DNA of 64,000 nt from Paraburkholderia silvatlantica (GCF_003096715.1 NZ_QEOL01000024.1:87857-151856), one strand, 5' to 3'. Positions 40,926 to 50,281 are shown, counted from the first letter of the stretch. Translations and numbers: made by a program. Notes: a model not told the origin generated them from the letters alone.

Positions 40926-42452
40926 CTAACCGGCGCGCCGCCGCTTTTCCGGCTTCGCAAGCGCATGTTCCTCGATGACCCGCGCGAGCGTCGCAAAGGC
41001 CGGTTCGATTTCCTCGTGCGGTACGCACGCGTAACCCGTTAGCAATCCTTTGCGCGCCTGGCGCACGCTGTAGTAGGCCGCGAGCGGACGCACGATCACG
41101 CCGGCGTCGTAGGCGGCCGCAGCGACGGCGCGATCGTCGGCATGGTCGGGCAGGCCGAGCACGAAGTGCAGGCCCGCTTCGTCCCCCATGACCGGCAGTG
41201 CGTCGCCGAAGTGGCGCGTGACCGCGTCGATCAGCAGCTGGCGCCGCTCGCCATAGAGCGTGCGCATGCGGCGCACGTGCGAAGTGAGATAGCCATCCAT
41301 GATGAATTCGGCGAGCACGGCCTGCTGCATGAGCTGGCCTTCGCGATACAGCTCCGCCACGCCCGTGCGGAACGTGGCCGCGAGCCGCTCGGGCACGACC
41401 ATGTAGCCGATGCGCAGGCCCGGAAACAGCAGCTTGCCGAGGCTGCCCACGTAGATCACGCGGTCCGATTCGTCGAGACCCTGCAGCGAGGCGAGCGGGC
41501 GGCTGCCGTAGCGGAACTCGCTGTCGTAGTCGTCCTCGACGATCCATACTTTGTGCTGGCGCGCGTATTCGAGCAGCGTGCGGCGGCGTGCGAGGCTCAT
41601 CACCATGCCGAGCGGGTATTGATGCGAAGGCGTGACGAGCGCGATGCGCGGCGGGTCGCGCAGGTCCTGCTCGCGCGGATTGAGCCCTTCGTCGTCGACG
41701 GGAATGGGCGCGAGCTTCAGTCCCGAGGATTGCAACACGCTGCGCGCGCCCCAATAGCACGGTTCCTCCACCCATGCGGTGTCGCCGTGGTCGGCGAGCA
41801 GGCGCACGGCAAGATCGATGGACTGGTGAATACCCGTAGTGATGATGATCTGGTCCGGCGTGCAGCGCACCGAGCGCGCCACGCGCAGGTAGTCCGAAAG
41901 CGCACGCCGCAGCGGCCGGTAGCCGCCGCCGGGCGCGTAAGTCAGCAAACCATGGTTCGCCGATTTCCAGAGCCGCGCCTGCAGGCGGCTCCACGTGCGC
42001 GCCGGAAATTCGGCCACGTCGGGCACACCCGGCATGAACGCGCCCCATTGTCTGGCGGACACGCCCGCCTCGTCGATGAGCCGTTGGCCGCGCATCGACA
42101 TGTCACCGCGCGGGGAGGCGCCGCTCGCGTCGTCGTCCTCGTCGGCGGGGGCAGACGCTGGCGTTGGCGTGCTCACGGCGGCCGAGTCGGGGCGTGTGTC
42201 GGCGACATAGGTGCCGCTGCCCGTGGTCGAGATCACGTAGCCCTCGGCGCCCAGCTGGTCGTACACATGGAGCACGGTGTTGCGCGCCACGCCGAGGTCG
42301 CCCGCGAGCGTGCGCGAGCTGGGCAGCCTGGCGCCTGGCGCGAGCCGGCCCGTCAGGATGGCCTGCTGCATGAGCTGCAGCAGCTGACGGTAGGCGGGCT
42401 CGGCGCTTTCCTTGTCGAGTTGCGCCGCAAGCCATTCGGACAGGATGACCAT
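40926..42452 (-). CDS. MocR-family transcriptional regulator (GntR HTH fused to aminotransferase-like domain)
   Basis: A 508-residue fusion. The N-terminal GntR winged helix (about residues 18-85: AYRQLLQLMQQAILTGRLAP, then RLPSSRTLAGDLGVARNTV) binds DNA. The rest is a fold-type I aminotransferase domain that binds PLP; the Schiff-base lysine is in IYVGSLGKLLFPGLRIGY. MocR proteins such as GabR, PdxR and TauR activate or repress nearby genes in response to PLP and an amino compound. It is divergent from the polyamine-type ABC operon, the probable target. The frame is open to 42491, but three direct repeats of ATGG(N)CC type lie exactly there, so I place the start at the ATG at 42452. Confidence 0.9.
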   Translation of the reverse strand: MVILSEWLAAQLDKESAEPAYRQLLQLMQQAILTGRLAPGARLPSSRTLAGDLGVARNTVLHVYDQLGAEGYVISTTGSGTYVADTRPDSAAVSTPTPASAPADEDDDASGASPRGDMSMRGQRLIDEAGVSARQWGAFMPGVPDVAEFPARTWSRLQARLWKSANHGLLTYAPGGGYRPLRRALSDYLRVARSVRCTPDQIIITTGIHQSIDLAVRLLADHGDTAWVEEPCYWGARSVLQSSGLKLAPIPVDDEGLNPREQDLRDPPRIALVTPSHQYPLGMVMSLARRRTLLEYARQHKVWIVEDDYDSEFRYGSRPLASLQGLDESDRVIYVGSLGKLLFPGLRIGYMVVPERLAATFRTGVAELYREGQLMQQAVLAEFIMDGYLTSHVRRMRTLYGERRQLLIDAVTRHFGDALPVMGDEAGLHFVLGLPDHADDRAVAAAAYDAGVIVRPLAAYYSVRQARKGLLTGYACVPHEEIEPAFATLARVIEEHALAKPEKRRRAG

Positions 42453-42459
42453 GGCCAAG

Positions 42460-42510
42460 TGGTTCCATCGATAATAATGAAATGGCTCCATTGAATAGAG
42501 CCGGGACCAT
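42460..42510 (-). promoter_or_regulatory. Three direct repeats, likely MocR operator, at the MocR / ABC operon divergent promoter
   Basis: On the minus strand ATGGTCCC (42510-42503), ATGGAGCCA (42491-42483) and ATGGAACCA (42468-42460) follow each other in the same orientation at intervals of about 20 and 23 bases, or two helix turns. Direct repeats at such spacing are the usual binding pattern of MocR dimers. They lie just before the regulator start codon, next to an AT-rich stretch (TATAGT on the minus-strand side), and would control both this gene and the transporter operon. Confidence 0.65.
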
Positions 42511-42614
42511 CTATAGTAATTCGCACGTCAGTTTCGGTTAATGCCTGCGACAGGATTTATTTAATCGCGTCAGAAGGGCCGGCCGGGAAAGAGTCAGCAA
42601 AGGAGACAGGGCGA

Positions 42615-43706
42615 ATGAAGACCTCGGATGTGATTGTCAGCTTTCGCGGCGTGCGCAAGACCTACGACGGCGAAACGCTGGTCGTCAAACAACTTGACCT
42701 CGATATCTATCAGGGAGAGTTTCTGACGCTGCTCGGGCCGTCCGGCTCGGGCAAGACCACCTGCCTGATGATGCTCGCCGGCTTCGAGTTTCCCACCGGC
42801 GGCGAGATCCGCCTCGAAGGCAAGCTGCTCAACAACGTGCCGCCTCACAAGCGCGACATCGGCATGGTGTTCCAGAACTACGCGCTCTTTCCGCATCTCA
42901 CGGTCGAGCAGAACGTGGCTTATCCGCTGGGCGTGCGCAAGGTGCCCACTGCAGAACGCGCGCAGCGCGTAGATGATGCGCTCAGGATGGTGCGCATGGA
43001 AGGTTTTGCGAAGCGCTACCCCGCACAGCTGTCGGGCGGCCAGCAGCAGCGCATCGCGCTCGCCCGCGCGCTCGTGTTCCAGCCCAAGCTCGTGCTCATG
43101 GACGAGCCGCTTGGCGCGCTCGACAAGCAGTTGCGCGAACATATGCAATACGAACTGAAGTCGCTGCATGAAAAGCTCGGCGTCACGTTCGTCTATGTCA
43201 CGCACGATCAAGGCGAGGCGCTCACGATGTCGGACCGCGTGGCCGTGTTCGACAAGGGCATCGTGCAGCAGCTCGACAGCGTGGACCGGCTCTACGAGTC
43301 GCCGTGCAACGAGTTCGTGGCGAACTTCATCGGCGACAGCAACCGGCTGCGCGGCACCATTGCCGCCGTGGATGGCGAGTACTGCGAAATGCATCTCGCC
43401 GACGGCACGCGCCTGAAGGGCCGCAATGTGGCGGGTGCGCAGGCGGGTGCCGCGGCCATCGCCTGCATTCGTCCCGAGCGCATGAAGCTCGCGAACGGTT
43501 CCAGGGGCAACGGCGCGAACGCGCTGGCGGGCGAAGCGCGCGGCCTCATCTATTTCGGCGACCACGTGCGCATGCGCTGTGGCTTGCCCCAGCAGGACGA
43601 GTGCTTCGTGAAGGTGCCGCTCGGCACCGAGGCGCTCGAAGGTTTCGCGCCCGGCCAGCCGGTCGCACTCGAATTCGCGCCGGAGCATCTGCGCGTGTTC
43701 GCATGA
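42615..43706 (+). CDS. Polyamine/amino-compound ABC transporter ATP-binding protein (PotA type)
   Basis: A 363-residue ATPase of the POPT (spermidine/putrescine, opine, thiamine, iron) importer group. It has Walker A (GPSGSGKTT), the Q-loop (FQNYALFPHLTV), the signature LSGGQQQRIALARAL and Walker B (LVLMDEPLGALD), and a C-terminal TOBE regulatory region (residues from about 280, ACIRPERMKLAN). It is the first gene of a four-gene operon, unusual because the binding protein is often first. GGAG lies upstream of the ATG at 42615. The divergent MocR regulator suggests an amine or amino acid such as putrescine or GABA as the substrate. Confidence 0.93.
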   Translation: MKTSDVIVSFRGVRKTYDGETLVVKQLDLDIYQGEFLTLLGPSGSGKTTCLMMLAGFEFPTGGEIRLEGKLLNNVPPHKRDIGMVFQNYALFPHLTVEQNVAYPLGVRKVPTAERAQRVDDALRMVRMEGFAKRYPAQLSGGQQQRIALARALVFQPKLVLMDEPLGALDKQLREHMQYELKSLHEKLGVTFVYVTHDQGEALTMSDRVAVFDKGIVQQLDSVDRLYESPCNEFVANFIGDSNRLRGTIAAVDGEYCEMHLADGTRLKGRNVAGAQAGAAAIACIRPERMKLANGSRGNGANALAGEARGLIYFGDHVRMRCGLPQQDECFVKVPLGTEALEGFAPGQPVALEFAPEHLRVFA

Positions 43707-43832
43707 GGCGTGCGGGCGCGGCGCGCAATCTCGCGCGCCGTTGCCTCGCGAAGCAGGCGTTTCGACGATCGGGCCACGTTTCTCGCATCGAAGGGCCCGG
43801 CAAGACAAACCACCAAGGAGAAGGGACTCACC

Positions 43833-44876
43833 ATGAAGCAGATCGGCAACATGCGCGTTGCAGCGGTCGCGGCCGCGCTCGCACTCTCGTTCGGCGTGGC
43901 GAATGCCGCGGAGCTGACCGTCGTGAACTTTGGCGGCGCCAATGGCAATGCGCAGAAGGCGGCGTTCAACGAGCCGTTCCAGTCGCAGACGGGCAACAAG
44001 ATCACCGCGGTCGAGTACAACGGCGAGCAGGCCAAGGTGAAGGCCATGGTCGACGCGAAGCACGTGGACTGGGACGTGGTGGAAGTCGAAACCGGCGACA
44101 TCGCGCGCGGCTGCGACGAAGGTCTTTATGAGAAGCTCGACTGGGCCAGGCTCGGCAACAAGGGCGATTTCATGAAAGAGGCGCAGCAGCCCTGCGGCGC
44201 AGGCTTCTTCGTGTGGTCGACGGCGCTCGCCTACAACGCCGACAAGCTCAAGACCGCACCGGCGAACTGGGCCGACTTCTGGGACGTGAAGAAATTCCCG
44301 GGCAAGCGCGGCATGCGCAAGGGCGCCCGCTACAACATGGAATTCGCGCTGATGGCCGACGGCGTTGCGCCGCAGGACGTCTACAAGGTGCTCGCGACGA
44401 AGGCCGGTCAGGACCGCGCTTTCAAGAAGCTCGACGAACTGAAGCCGAACATCCAGTGGTGGGAAGCCGGCGCGCAGCCGCCGCAGTTCCTGGTCGCGGG
44501 CGACGTGGTGATGTCCACGGCGTACAACGGCCGTATCGACGCCGCGCAGCGCGAAGGCAAGAACCTCAAGGTCGTGTGGACCGGCAGCATTTACGACCTC
44601 GACTACTGGGCGATCCCGAAGGGCGCGCCGAACAAGGCGCTGGCCGAGCAGTACATCGCCTATACGCTCTCGCCGAAGCCGCAGCAGGCGTACGCGCAGC
44701 ACATCGCCTACGGCCCGGTGAATGCGAACGCGATCAAGGCGCTCGACGCGAAGACACTCGCCAACCTGCCGAACTCGCCGGCCAACGGCAAGAACGCCAT
44801 TCAGGAGAACCTCACGTTCTGGACCGACCACGGCGACGAACTGGAGCAGCGCTTCGCCTCGTGGGCCGCGAAGTAA
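43833..44876 (+). CDS. Polyamine-type ABC transporter periplasmic binding protein (PotD-like)
   Basis: The 347-residue protein has a signal peptide (about residues 1-24, ending FGVANA) and a type II periplasmic fold with PotD/PotF-like segments: ELTVVNFGGANGNAQKAAF at the start, VDWDVVEVETGDIARGCDEGL, FVWSTALAYNADKLK, NWADFWDVKKFPGKRG and YWAIPKGAPNKALAEQYI. This is the group that binds polyamines, opines or related amines. A perfect ribosome-binding site, AAGGAGAAGG, precedes the ATG at 43833, so it is probably the most highly made protein of the operon. The exact ligand cannot be read from the sequence. Confidence 0.92.
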   Translation: MKQIGNMRVAAVAAALALSFGVANAAELTVVNFGGANGNAQKAAFNEPFQSQTGNKITAVEYNGEQAKVKAMVDAKHVDWDVVEVETGDIARGCDEGLYEKLDWARLGNKGDFMKEAQQPCGAGFFVWSTALAYNADKLKTAPANWADFWDVKKFPGKRGMRKGARYNMEFALMADGVAPQDVYKVLATKAGQDRAFKKLDELKPNIQWWEAGAQPPQFLVAGDVVMSTAYNGRIDAAQREGKNLKVVWTGSIYDLDYWAIPKGAPNKALAEQYIAYTLSPKPQQAYAQHIAYGPVNANAIKALDAKTLANLPNSPANGKNAIQENLTFWTDHGDELEQRFASWAAK

Positions 44877-44941
44877 GGATGGGGTAGACGCTCCGGCGCG
44901 CAGGCGCCGGAGCGCTTTGGCTGCATGGCTGGAGACCGGAT

Positions 44942-46228
44942 GTGACCACAATGACGACCGTGACCAACGTTGCCGGCGCGGCGCGCGAAGAGACTGCGCG
45001 CCTGAAGCGGGAACTGCGCGTAGCGCAAGCGAAGAAGCGCACGATGGCGCTCATGCTGATTGCGCCGCTCGCGATCTTTCTGTTGCTGATTTTCGTGGTG
45101 CCGATCGCCGCGCTGCTCACGCGCGCGGTTCAGAACCCCGAAGTGGCGACGGCGCTGCCGCATACCGTCACGGCGCTGCGCGGCTGGGACCGCAAGAGCG
45201 CGCCGCCCGACGCGGCCTATGCGGCGCTCGCGCAAGACCTGACCGTCGTGCGGGACGGCGATGCGATGGGCGCGCTGGCGCGCCGCCTGAACGTGGAAAT
45301 CGCGGGCTTCCGCTCGTTGGTGGCGAAGACGGCGCGCGCCATGCCGCTCGCCGACGACGACGGCAAGCCGCTCACGCTCACCCCCGCGCAAACGCGCGCC
45401 AAAATCGTCGAACTCGACGACCGCTGGAGCGACGTCGCCTACTGGCAGGCGATCGCGAAGAACAGTTCGCGCTATTCGCCGTTCTACCTGCTTGCATCGC
45501 TGGACCACCGGCAGGACGCATTCGGCCGCATCGTGCCCGCCGATCCGGAGCAGCAGATCTATCTCGACGTGTTCGGCCGCACCTTCGTCATCAGCGTGTT
45601 CGTGACGGTGTTCGCGCTGCTGCTCGGCTACCCGCTCGCCTACTGGATCTCCACGCTCTCCGAGCGCCGCGCGAATCTCGTGATGATCCTCGTGCTGATT
45701 CCGTTCTGGACGTCGATTCTCGTGCGCGTCGCCGCGTGGATCGTGATTCTCCAGGGCGAGGGTCTCGTCAACAAGGCGCTGCTGGGCACGGGCCTCGTTT
45801 CGCAGCCCTTGACGCTGCTGTTCAACCGCGTGGGCGTCTACATTTCGATGACGCATATCCTGCTGCCGTTCATGGTGCTGCCGCTCTACAGCGTGATGAA
45901 GTCGATTCCGCCGAGTTACCAGCGCGCGGCCGTGTCGCTCGGCAGCCATCCGTTCGCGGCCTTCTGGCGCGTGTACGTGCCGCAGACGTACCCCGGCGTG
46001 GGTGCGGGCGTGCTGCTCGTGTTCATTCTCTCGATCGGCTACTACATCACGCCGGCGCTGCTCGGCGGCCCGGGCGACCAGATGGTCAGCTACTACGTGG
46101 CGTACTTCACCAACGTGTCGATCAACTGGGGCATGGCCTGCGCGCTGGGCGCGCTGCTGCTCGCGGCGACCACGGTGCTCTATTTCGTCTACGGGCGCTT
46201 CACGCGCACGCAACTGAGCCTCGGCTGA
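44942..46228 (+). CDS. Polyamine-type ABC transporter permease, PotB-like, with long periplasmic loop
   Basis: The 428-residue protein has one N-terminal membrane segment (about residues 35-58), then a periplasmic region of about 150 residues, then five more membrane segments. It carries the EAA loop typical of binding-protein-dependent permeases (SIPPSYQRAAVSLGSHPFAAFWRVYVP, in parts). Classical PotB is about 280 residues, so the extra part is an insertion after the first segment, as seen in some relatives in Proteobacteria. It pairs with the next permease. The GTG at 44942 follows CTGGAGACCGG; an in-frame ATG at 44951 is the alternative. Confidence 0.9.
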   Translation: MTTMTTVTNVAGAAREETARLKRELRVAQAKKRTMALMLIAPLAIFLLLIFVVPIAALLTRAVQNPEVATALPHTVTALRGWDRKSAPPDAAYAALAQDLTVVRDGDAMGALARRLNVEIAGFRSLVAKTARAMPLADDDGKPLTLTPAQTRAKIVELDDRWSDVAYWQAIAKNSSRYSPFYLLASLDHRQDAFGRIVPADPEQQIYLDVFGRTFVISVFVTVFALLLGYPLAYWISTLSERRANLVMILVLIPFWTSILVRVAAWIVILQGEGLVNKALLGTGLVSQPLTLLFNRVGVYISMTHILLPFMVLPLYSVMKSIPPSYQRAAVSLGSHPFAAFWRVYVPQTYPGVGAGVLLVFILSIGYYITPALLGGPGDQMVSYYVAYFTNVSINWGMACALGALLLAATTVLYFVYGRFTRTQLSLG

Positions 46229-46241
46229 GGAAGGCGCAACC

Positions 46242-47081
46242 ATGAAATTCGCCAAACCGCTTTTTGCGCCGCATATGTCGGCCGTCGAACGCGTGTGGTA
46301 CTTCGCGCTGCGCGCCCTCGTCGTGCTCACGCTGTTGTATCTGATCCTGCCCGTACTCGCGATCGTGCCGCTGTCGTTTTCGTCGAGTACGTTCCTCGTC
46401 TATCCGATTCCCGGCTGGTCGCTGCGCTGGTATCAAAACCTCGTGATGTCCGACGAATGGCGCATGGCCGCGAAGAACAGCTTCATCGTGGGCCCCGCCG
46501 CGACGTTCGTGGCAACCGTGCTCGGCACGCTCGCGGCCATCGGCATCACGAAGGCCGATTTCCGCGGCAAGACGCTGCTCATGGCCGTGCTCATCTCGCC
46601 GATGATCGTGCCCGTGGTCGTGGTGGGCGTGGGCATGTACCTGTTCTTCGCGCCGCTCGGACTCGCCAATACGTATCTCGGTCTGATCCTCGCGCATGCG
46701 GCATTGGGCGTGCCGTTCGTCGTGACCACGGTCGCGGCCACGCTGCAGGGCTTCAATCACAATCTCGTGCGCGCGAGCCTTTCGCTCGGGGCGAATCCGG
46801 TCACGACGTTCTTTCGCATCACATTGCCCGTCATCGCGCCGGGCGTGATTTCGGGTGCCCTGTTCGCGTTCGCCACGTCGTTCGATGAAGTCGTCGTGAC
46901 GCTCTTCCTCGCGGGCGCCGACCAGACCACCTTGCCGCGCCAGATGTTCACGGGCATCCGCGAGAACATCAGCCCGACGATCGCTGCGCTCGCCACGATC
47001 CTGATCGTGTTTTCCACCTGTTTGCTGCTCGCGCTCGAATGGCTGCGCGGCAGGAATGCGGCGCGCGCGGTGAGGGCGTGA
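46242..47081 (+). CDS. Polyamine-type ABC transporter permease, PotC-like
   Basis: The 279-residue protein has six membrane segments and the permease EAA motif (FNHNLVRASLSLGANPVTTFFRITLP, in parts). It forms the transmembrane channel together with the PotB-like protein encoded 13 bases upstream. GAGGAAGG before the ATG is a good ribosome-binding site. It is the last gene of the operon and is followed 33 bases later by a strong terminator. Confidence 0.93.
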   Translation: MKFAKPLFAPHMSAVERVWYFALRALVVLTLLYLILPVLAIVPLSFSSSTFLVYPIPGWSLRWYQNLVMSDEWRMAAKNSFIVGPAATFVATVLGTLAAIGITKADFRGKTLLMAVLISPMIVPVVVVGVGMYLFFAPLGLANTYLGLILAHAALGVPFVVTTVAATLQGFNHNLVRASLSLGANPVTTFFRITLPVIAPGVISGALFAFATSFDEVVVTLFLAGADQTTLPRQMFTGIRENISPTIAALATILIVFSTCLLLALEWLRGRNAARAVRA

Positions 47082-47107
47082 GGGTGTGAGGGTGTGAGAT
47101 GGCGATG

Positions 47108-47138
47108 AAAAAAGGCAGCGCCGCGGCGCTGCCTTTTT
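47108..47138. terminator. Two-way intrinsic terminator between the ABC operon and the amidase gene
   Basis: GGCAGCGCC (47114-47122) and GGCGCTGCC (47125-47133) form a perfect 9-bp stem with a 2-base centre. It is preceded by AAAAAA and followed by TTTTT, so it can stop transcription coming from both convergent units. Confidence 0.93.
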
Positions 47139-47156
47139 GCTTGTGCGCGTTGCGCG

Positions 47157-48632
47157 TTACGCCTGGAGCAGCGGCGGCACACGCCGCTTGACCCACTGCG
47201 TGGCCCGATCGTACGCGTGGGCGAGTTGCAGTACCGGGAGATCCGCGCGCGGCTTGCCGATCACCTGCAGCCCCATCGGCAGGCCTTGCGCATTGAAGCC
47301 CGCAGGCACGCTGATGACCGGCAGCCCCGCGAGACTGCCGCCGATCACGACTTCCATCCAGCGGTGATAGGTGTCCATCGTGCGGCCCGCGATCGACTTC
47401 GGCCAGTGTTCGTTCGCGTCGAACGGGAAGAGTTGGGCGCTGGGCAGCACGAGGTAGTCGTAACGCTCGAAGAGCGCGAGCAGCGCGTTGTACCACTGGC
47501 TGCGCGTGACCGTGGCGTTCCACACGTCTTCGCCCGAAAGCTTCAGGCCGCCTTCCACTTCCCATTGCGCTTCCGGCTTGAGCAGCGCGCGCTTTTCCGG
47601 TTCGCGATAAAGCGCGCCCAGCGTGCCTGCGCACGAGAAATGGCGCAGCGTGAGCCACGTTTGCCACACGCGCTCCATGGCGAATTCGGGGCGTGCGGTC
47701 TCGACCTTGCAGCCGATCGACTCGAAATCCTTGAGCGCCGCTTCGCAAAGTGCGAGCACGCCGTCTTCCATCGGCAGATAGCCGCCGTAGTCGCCTAGCC
47801 AACCGATGCGCGCGCAATCAAAGTCGTGTTCGAGCGGGCCCGTGAACTGCGCGGGATCTTCGGCCATGGAAAGCGGAGCACGCGCGTCGTAGCCCGCCTG
47901 GGTCGAAAGCAGCATCGCGAGGTCGGGTACATTGCGGGCCATCGGTCCCGCGTAGCCGAGCTGGTGGAAGAACAGTTCGTGCGCAGGCACGGAGGGCACG
48001 CGGCCTTGCGACGGACGAAAGCCGAACACGTTGTTCCACCCGGCGGGATTGCGCAGCGATCCCATCATGTCGCTGCCGTCCGCCACGGGCAGCATGCGCA
48101 GCGCAAGCGCCACGGCCGTGCCGCCGCTGCTGCCTCCTGCGCTGCGCGTGGGGTCGTAAGCGTTGAGCGTGGTGCCGAAGACTGTGTTGTAGGTGTTCGA
48201 GCCAAGGCCGAATTCCGGCGTGTTCGTCTTGCCGATGAAGATCGCGCCCTGTGCGCGCATGCGCGCGGCCATCAGAGAATCGGTTGCGGGTACTTCGTTG
48301 TGGAACAGCGGCGAGCCTTGCGTGTACGGGATGCCGGCCGTGGCCGTGAGGTCCTTCGGCGCTTGCGGCATGCCGTGCATCCAGCCCAGGTACTCGCCGC
48401 GCGCGAGCTGGGTGTCGCGAACGCCTGCCTCGGCGAGCAGCGTGGCGCGCTCGCGCAGCGAGACGATGGCGTTGGCCGGCGTATTCACACGCTCGATATG
48501 ATCGAGAAACGCGCTCATCACCTCGCGGCAGGAGACCTTGCGCAGGCGTATCCATTCCGAAAGCTCAAACGCATCGGCTGCGACGAGATCGTTGGGGGGC
48601 AGTCCTGCGGGGGACAGCGATGCCTGGTTCAT
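47157..48632 (-). CDS. Amidase signature family enzyme
   Basis: A 491-residue amidase signature protein. The catalytic Ser-cisSer-Lys triad is visible as Lys in MPQAPKDLTAT, the cis-Ser in TRSAGGSSGGTA, and the nucleophile region in DGSDMMGSLRNPAGW (GSDMMGS in place of the more common GTDTGGS). These enzymes hydrolyse amides to acid and ammonia in the cytoplasm; the natural substrate is not predictable. A GatA role is unlikely, since no gatB/gatC is nearby. It reads in the same direction as the efflux operon, 121 bases after it, and may be co-transcribed at low level. Confidence 0.92.
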   Translation of the reverse strand: MNQASLSPAGLPPNDLVAADAFELSEWIRLRKVSCREVMSAFLDHIERVNTPANAIVSLRERATLLAEAGVRDTQLARGEYLGWMHGMPQAPKDLTATAGIPYTQGSPLFHNEVPATDSLMAARMRAQGAIFIGKTNTPEFGLGSNTYNTVFGTTLNAYDPTRSAGGSSGGTAVALALRMLPVADGSDMMGSLRNPAGWNNVFGFRPSQGRVPSVPAHELFFHQLGYAGPMARNVPDLAMLLSTQAGYDARAPLSMAEDPAQFTGPLEHDFDCARIGWLGDYGGYLPMEDGVLALCEAALKDFESIGCKVETARPEFAMERVWQTWLTLRHFSCAGTLGALYREPEKRALLKPEAQWEVEGGLKLSGEDVWNATVTRSQWYNALLALFERYDYLVLPSAQLFPFDANEHWPKSIAGRTMDTYHRWMEVVIGGSLAGLPVISVPAGFNAQGLPMGLQVIGKPRADLPVLQLAHAYDRATQWVKRRVPPLLQA

Positions 48633-48753
48633 GCGTGTCTCTCGTTTGCGGATGGAGCAACGGAAGGGTCATTGTCGCCCAGGCGCGGCGCAAACGAAAG
48701 GAAACGAATGGTTGCCGCAGCGGGCCGCCGGTTGCCGTCCGGGGGTGACGGGC

Positions 48754-50265
48754 TTACCGGGCGGGCGCGCTGGGTGCCGATAGGTCGTTGCCTGGCGCGG
48801 ACGGCGCGGTGCCGGGCAGCGGCGCGCCGCCGAGGGCCTGATAGAGCGCCGCGGTGTCGGTTAGCCGATCCGCATGAACGCGCGAGCGGTCGAGCGTAGT
48901 CTGAAGCGCCTGGCGTTGCGCGTCGATCAACGCAAATTCGCTCACGCCGCCTGCGTTGTAGCGCGTTTGTGCGATCGCCGCGTTGGCCTGCGCCTCACGA
49001 GCGGCGTCGTCGCGCGCCTGCAGTTCGGCCGCATCGTTCTGGAGCGCCTGGAGCGAGTCGGCGACCTGCTGCAACGCCTGCAGGACCGTCTGCCGATAAT
49101 CGGCGAAAGCGGCTTCATAGGCGGCTTCCGACGCGCGTTTCTTCGCGCGCAATTCGCCGCCATGGAACAGCGGCTGGGTGAGGCCGAGTCCGACATTCCA
49201 GATGTTCAGTCCGCTGACGACGTCTTCGATATGCGTGCGCTCCGACCCGATGCTCGCCGAGAGCGAGATCTGCGGATAGAGGTTCGCAGTCGCCACGCCC
49301 ACGTTCGCGCCCGCCTGGTGCAGCAGCGCCTCGGCGGCGCGTATGTCGGGACGCTCGCGGGCCAGCGTGGAAGGCACAGTGAGCGAAACCGTCTCAGGCA
49401 GATGCAGCGTATCGAGAGAAAGGGCGTCGAGCGGCGCGGCGAACTGCGCAGGCGCAACGCCCAGCAGGGTGGCGAGCTGATGCTCCGCAGCCTGGCGCTG
49501 CGTTTCGAGCGGCGGCAGCGAGGCGCGCGTTTGCGCGAGCAGGGTGCGCTGGCTGCGCACGTCGATCTGCGCCACACCGCCGGCCGAGTAGCGCGCTTGC
49601 ATGATCGCGAGCTGGCGTGCCTGCGTCTGCGCGAGTTGCGCGGTGAGGTCGATCTGGCGTTGCAGCGACGCGCGGCGGATGGCGGTGGACACCACGTTGG
49701 CGGCTACCGTCAGTCGCGCCGCCTCCATTTCGTACGTCTGATAATCGACCTGCGCGAGCGTGGATTCCAGTGCGCGACGGTTCGCGCCGAACAGGTCGAA
49801 TACGTACGAGACGCTGACCGAAGCGTTGTAAAGCGTGAACGGCGGCGGGTTCGGCACTTGCGTAATGCCGAAAGCGGCGAGATCGACCTTCTGGCGCGTG
49901 CCGGAGAGCTTCAGATCGACGGCGGGAAAGTTCGTCGCGCCTGCCTGCGCGTTGTAGTTTTCGCGCGCTTCCACGAGTCTGGCGCGCGCCGAATCGAGCG
50001 TGGGGCTCGCGCGCAAGGCCTGATCGACGAGTTCGTTCAACTGCGTACTGCCGAATTGTGTCCACCAGTCGTTTGGCGCGTGCGCTGCAGCCGTGAAGGT
50101 TTGCGCGCCGCCACCGGGGCCGGCGGCGCCGGCGGTGGACATCGGCACGGGCTCGCGCGCCCAGCCCGTGGCATCGGGCGCGGCGGGCGGGTGGAAATCG
50201 GGGCCCACGGTGCAGCCCGCGAGCATGAGCACAAACAGGAAAGCAAGGGCAGCGTCGCGCGTCAT
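48754..50265 (-). CDS. Outer membrane factor lipoprotein of the NodT/OprM efflux family
   Basis: The 503-residue protein has a lipoprotein signal with the lipobox LMLAGC, then the start typical of the family (TVGPDFHPPAAP), and two repeats of the TolC-like coiled coil and beta-barrel fold (NDWWTQFGSTQLNELVDQALRASPTL region in the first, RERPDIRAAEALLHQAGANVGVA in the second). It forms a trimeric channel across the outer membrane. It is the last gene of the TetR/HlyD/ATPase/permease operon, 16 bases after the permease gene, and so completes a three-part ABC exporter. The start at 50265 is set by the signal peptide. Confidence 0.93.
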   Translation of the reverse strand: MTRDAALAFLFVLMLAGCTVGPDFHPPAAPDATGWAREPVPMSTAGAAGPGGGAQTFTAAAHAPNDWWTQFGSTQLNELVDQALRASPTLDSARARLVEARENYNAQAGATNFPAVDLKLSGTRQKVDLAAFGITQVPNPPPFTLYNASVSVSYVFDLFGANRRALESTLAQVDYQTYEMEAARLTVAANVVSTAIRRASLQRQIDLTAQLAQTQARQLAIMQARYSAGGVAQIDVRSQRTLLAQTRASLPPLETQRQAAEHQLATLLGVAPAQFAAPLDALSLDTLHLPETVSLTVPSTLARERPDIRAAEALLHQAGANVGVATANLYPQISLSASIGSERTHIEDVVSGLNIWNVGLGLTQPLFHGGELRAKKRASEAAYEAAFADYRQTVLQALQQVADSLQALQNDAAELQARDDAAREAQANAAIAQTRYNAGGVSEFALIDAQRQALQTTLDRSRVHADRLTDTAALYQALGGAPLPGTAPSAPGNDLSAPSAPAR

Positions 50266-50281
50266 GGTCGTGTGCCTCGCG

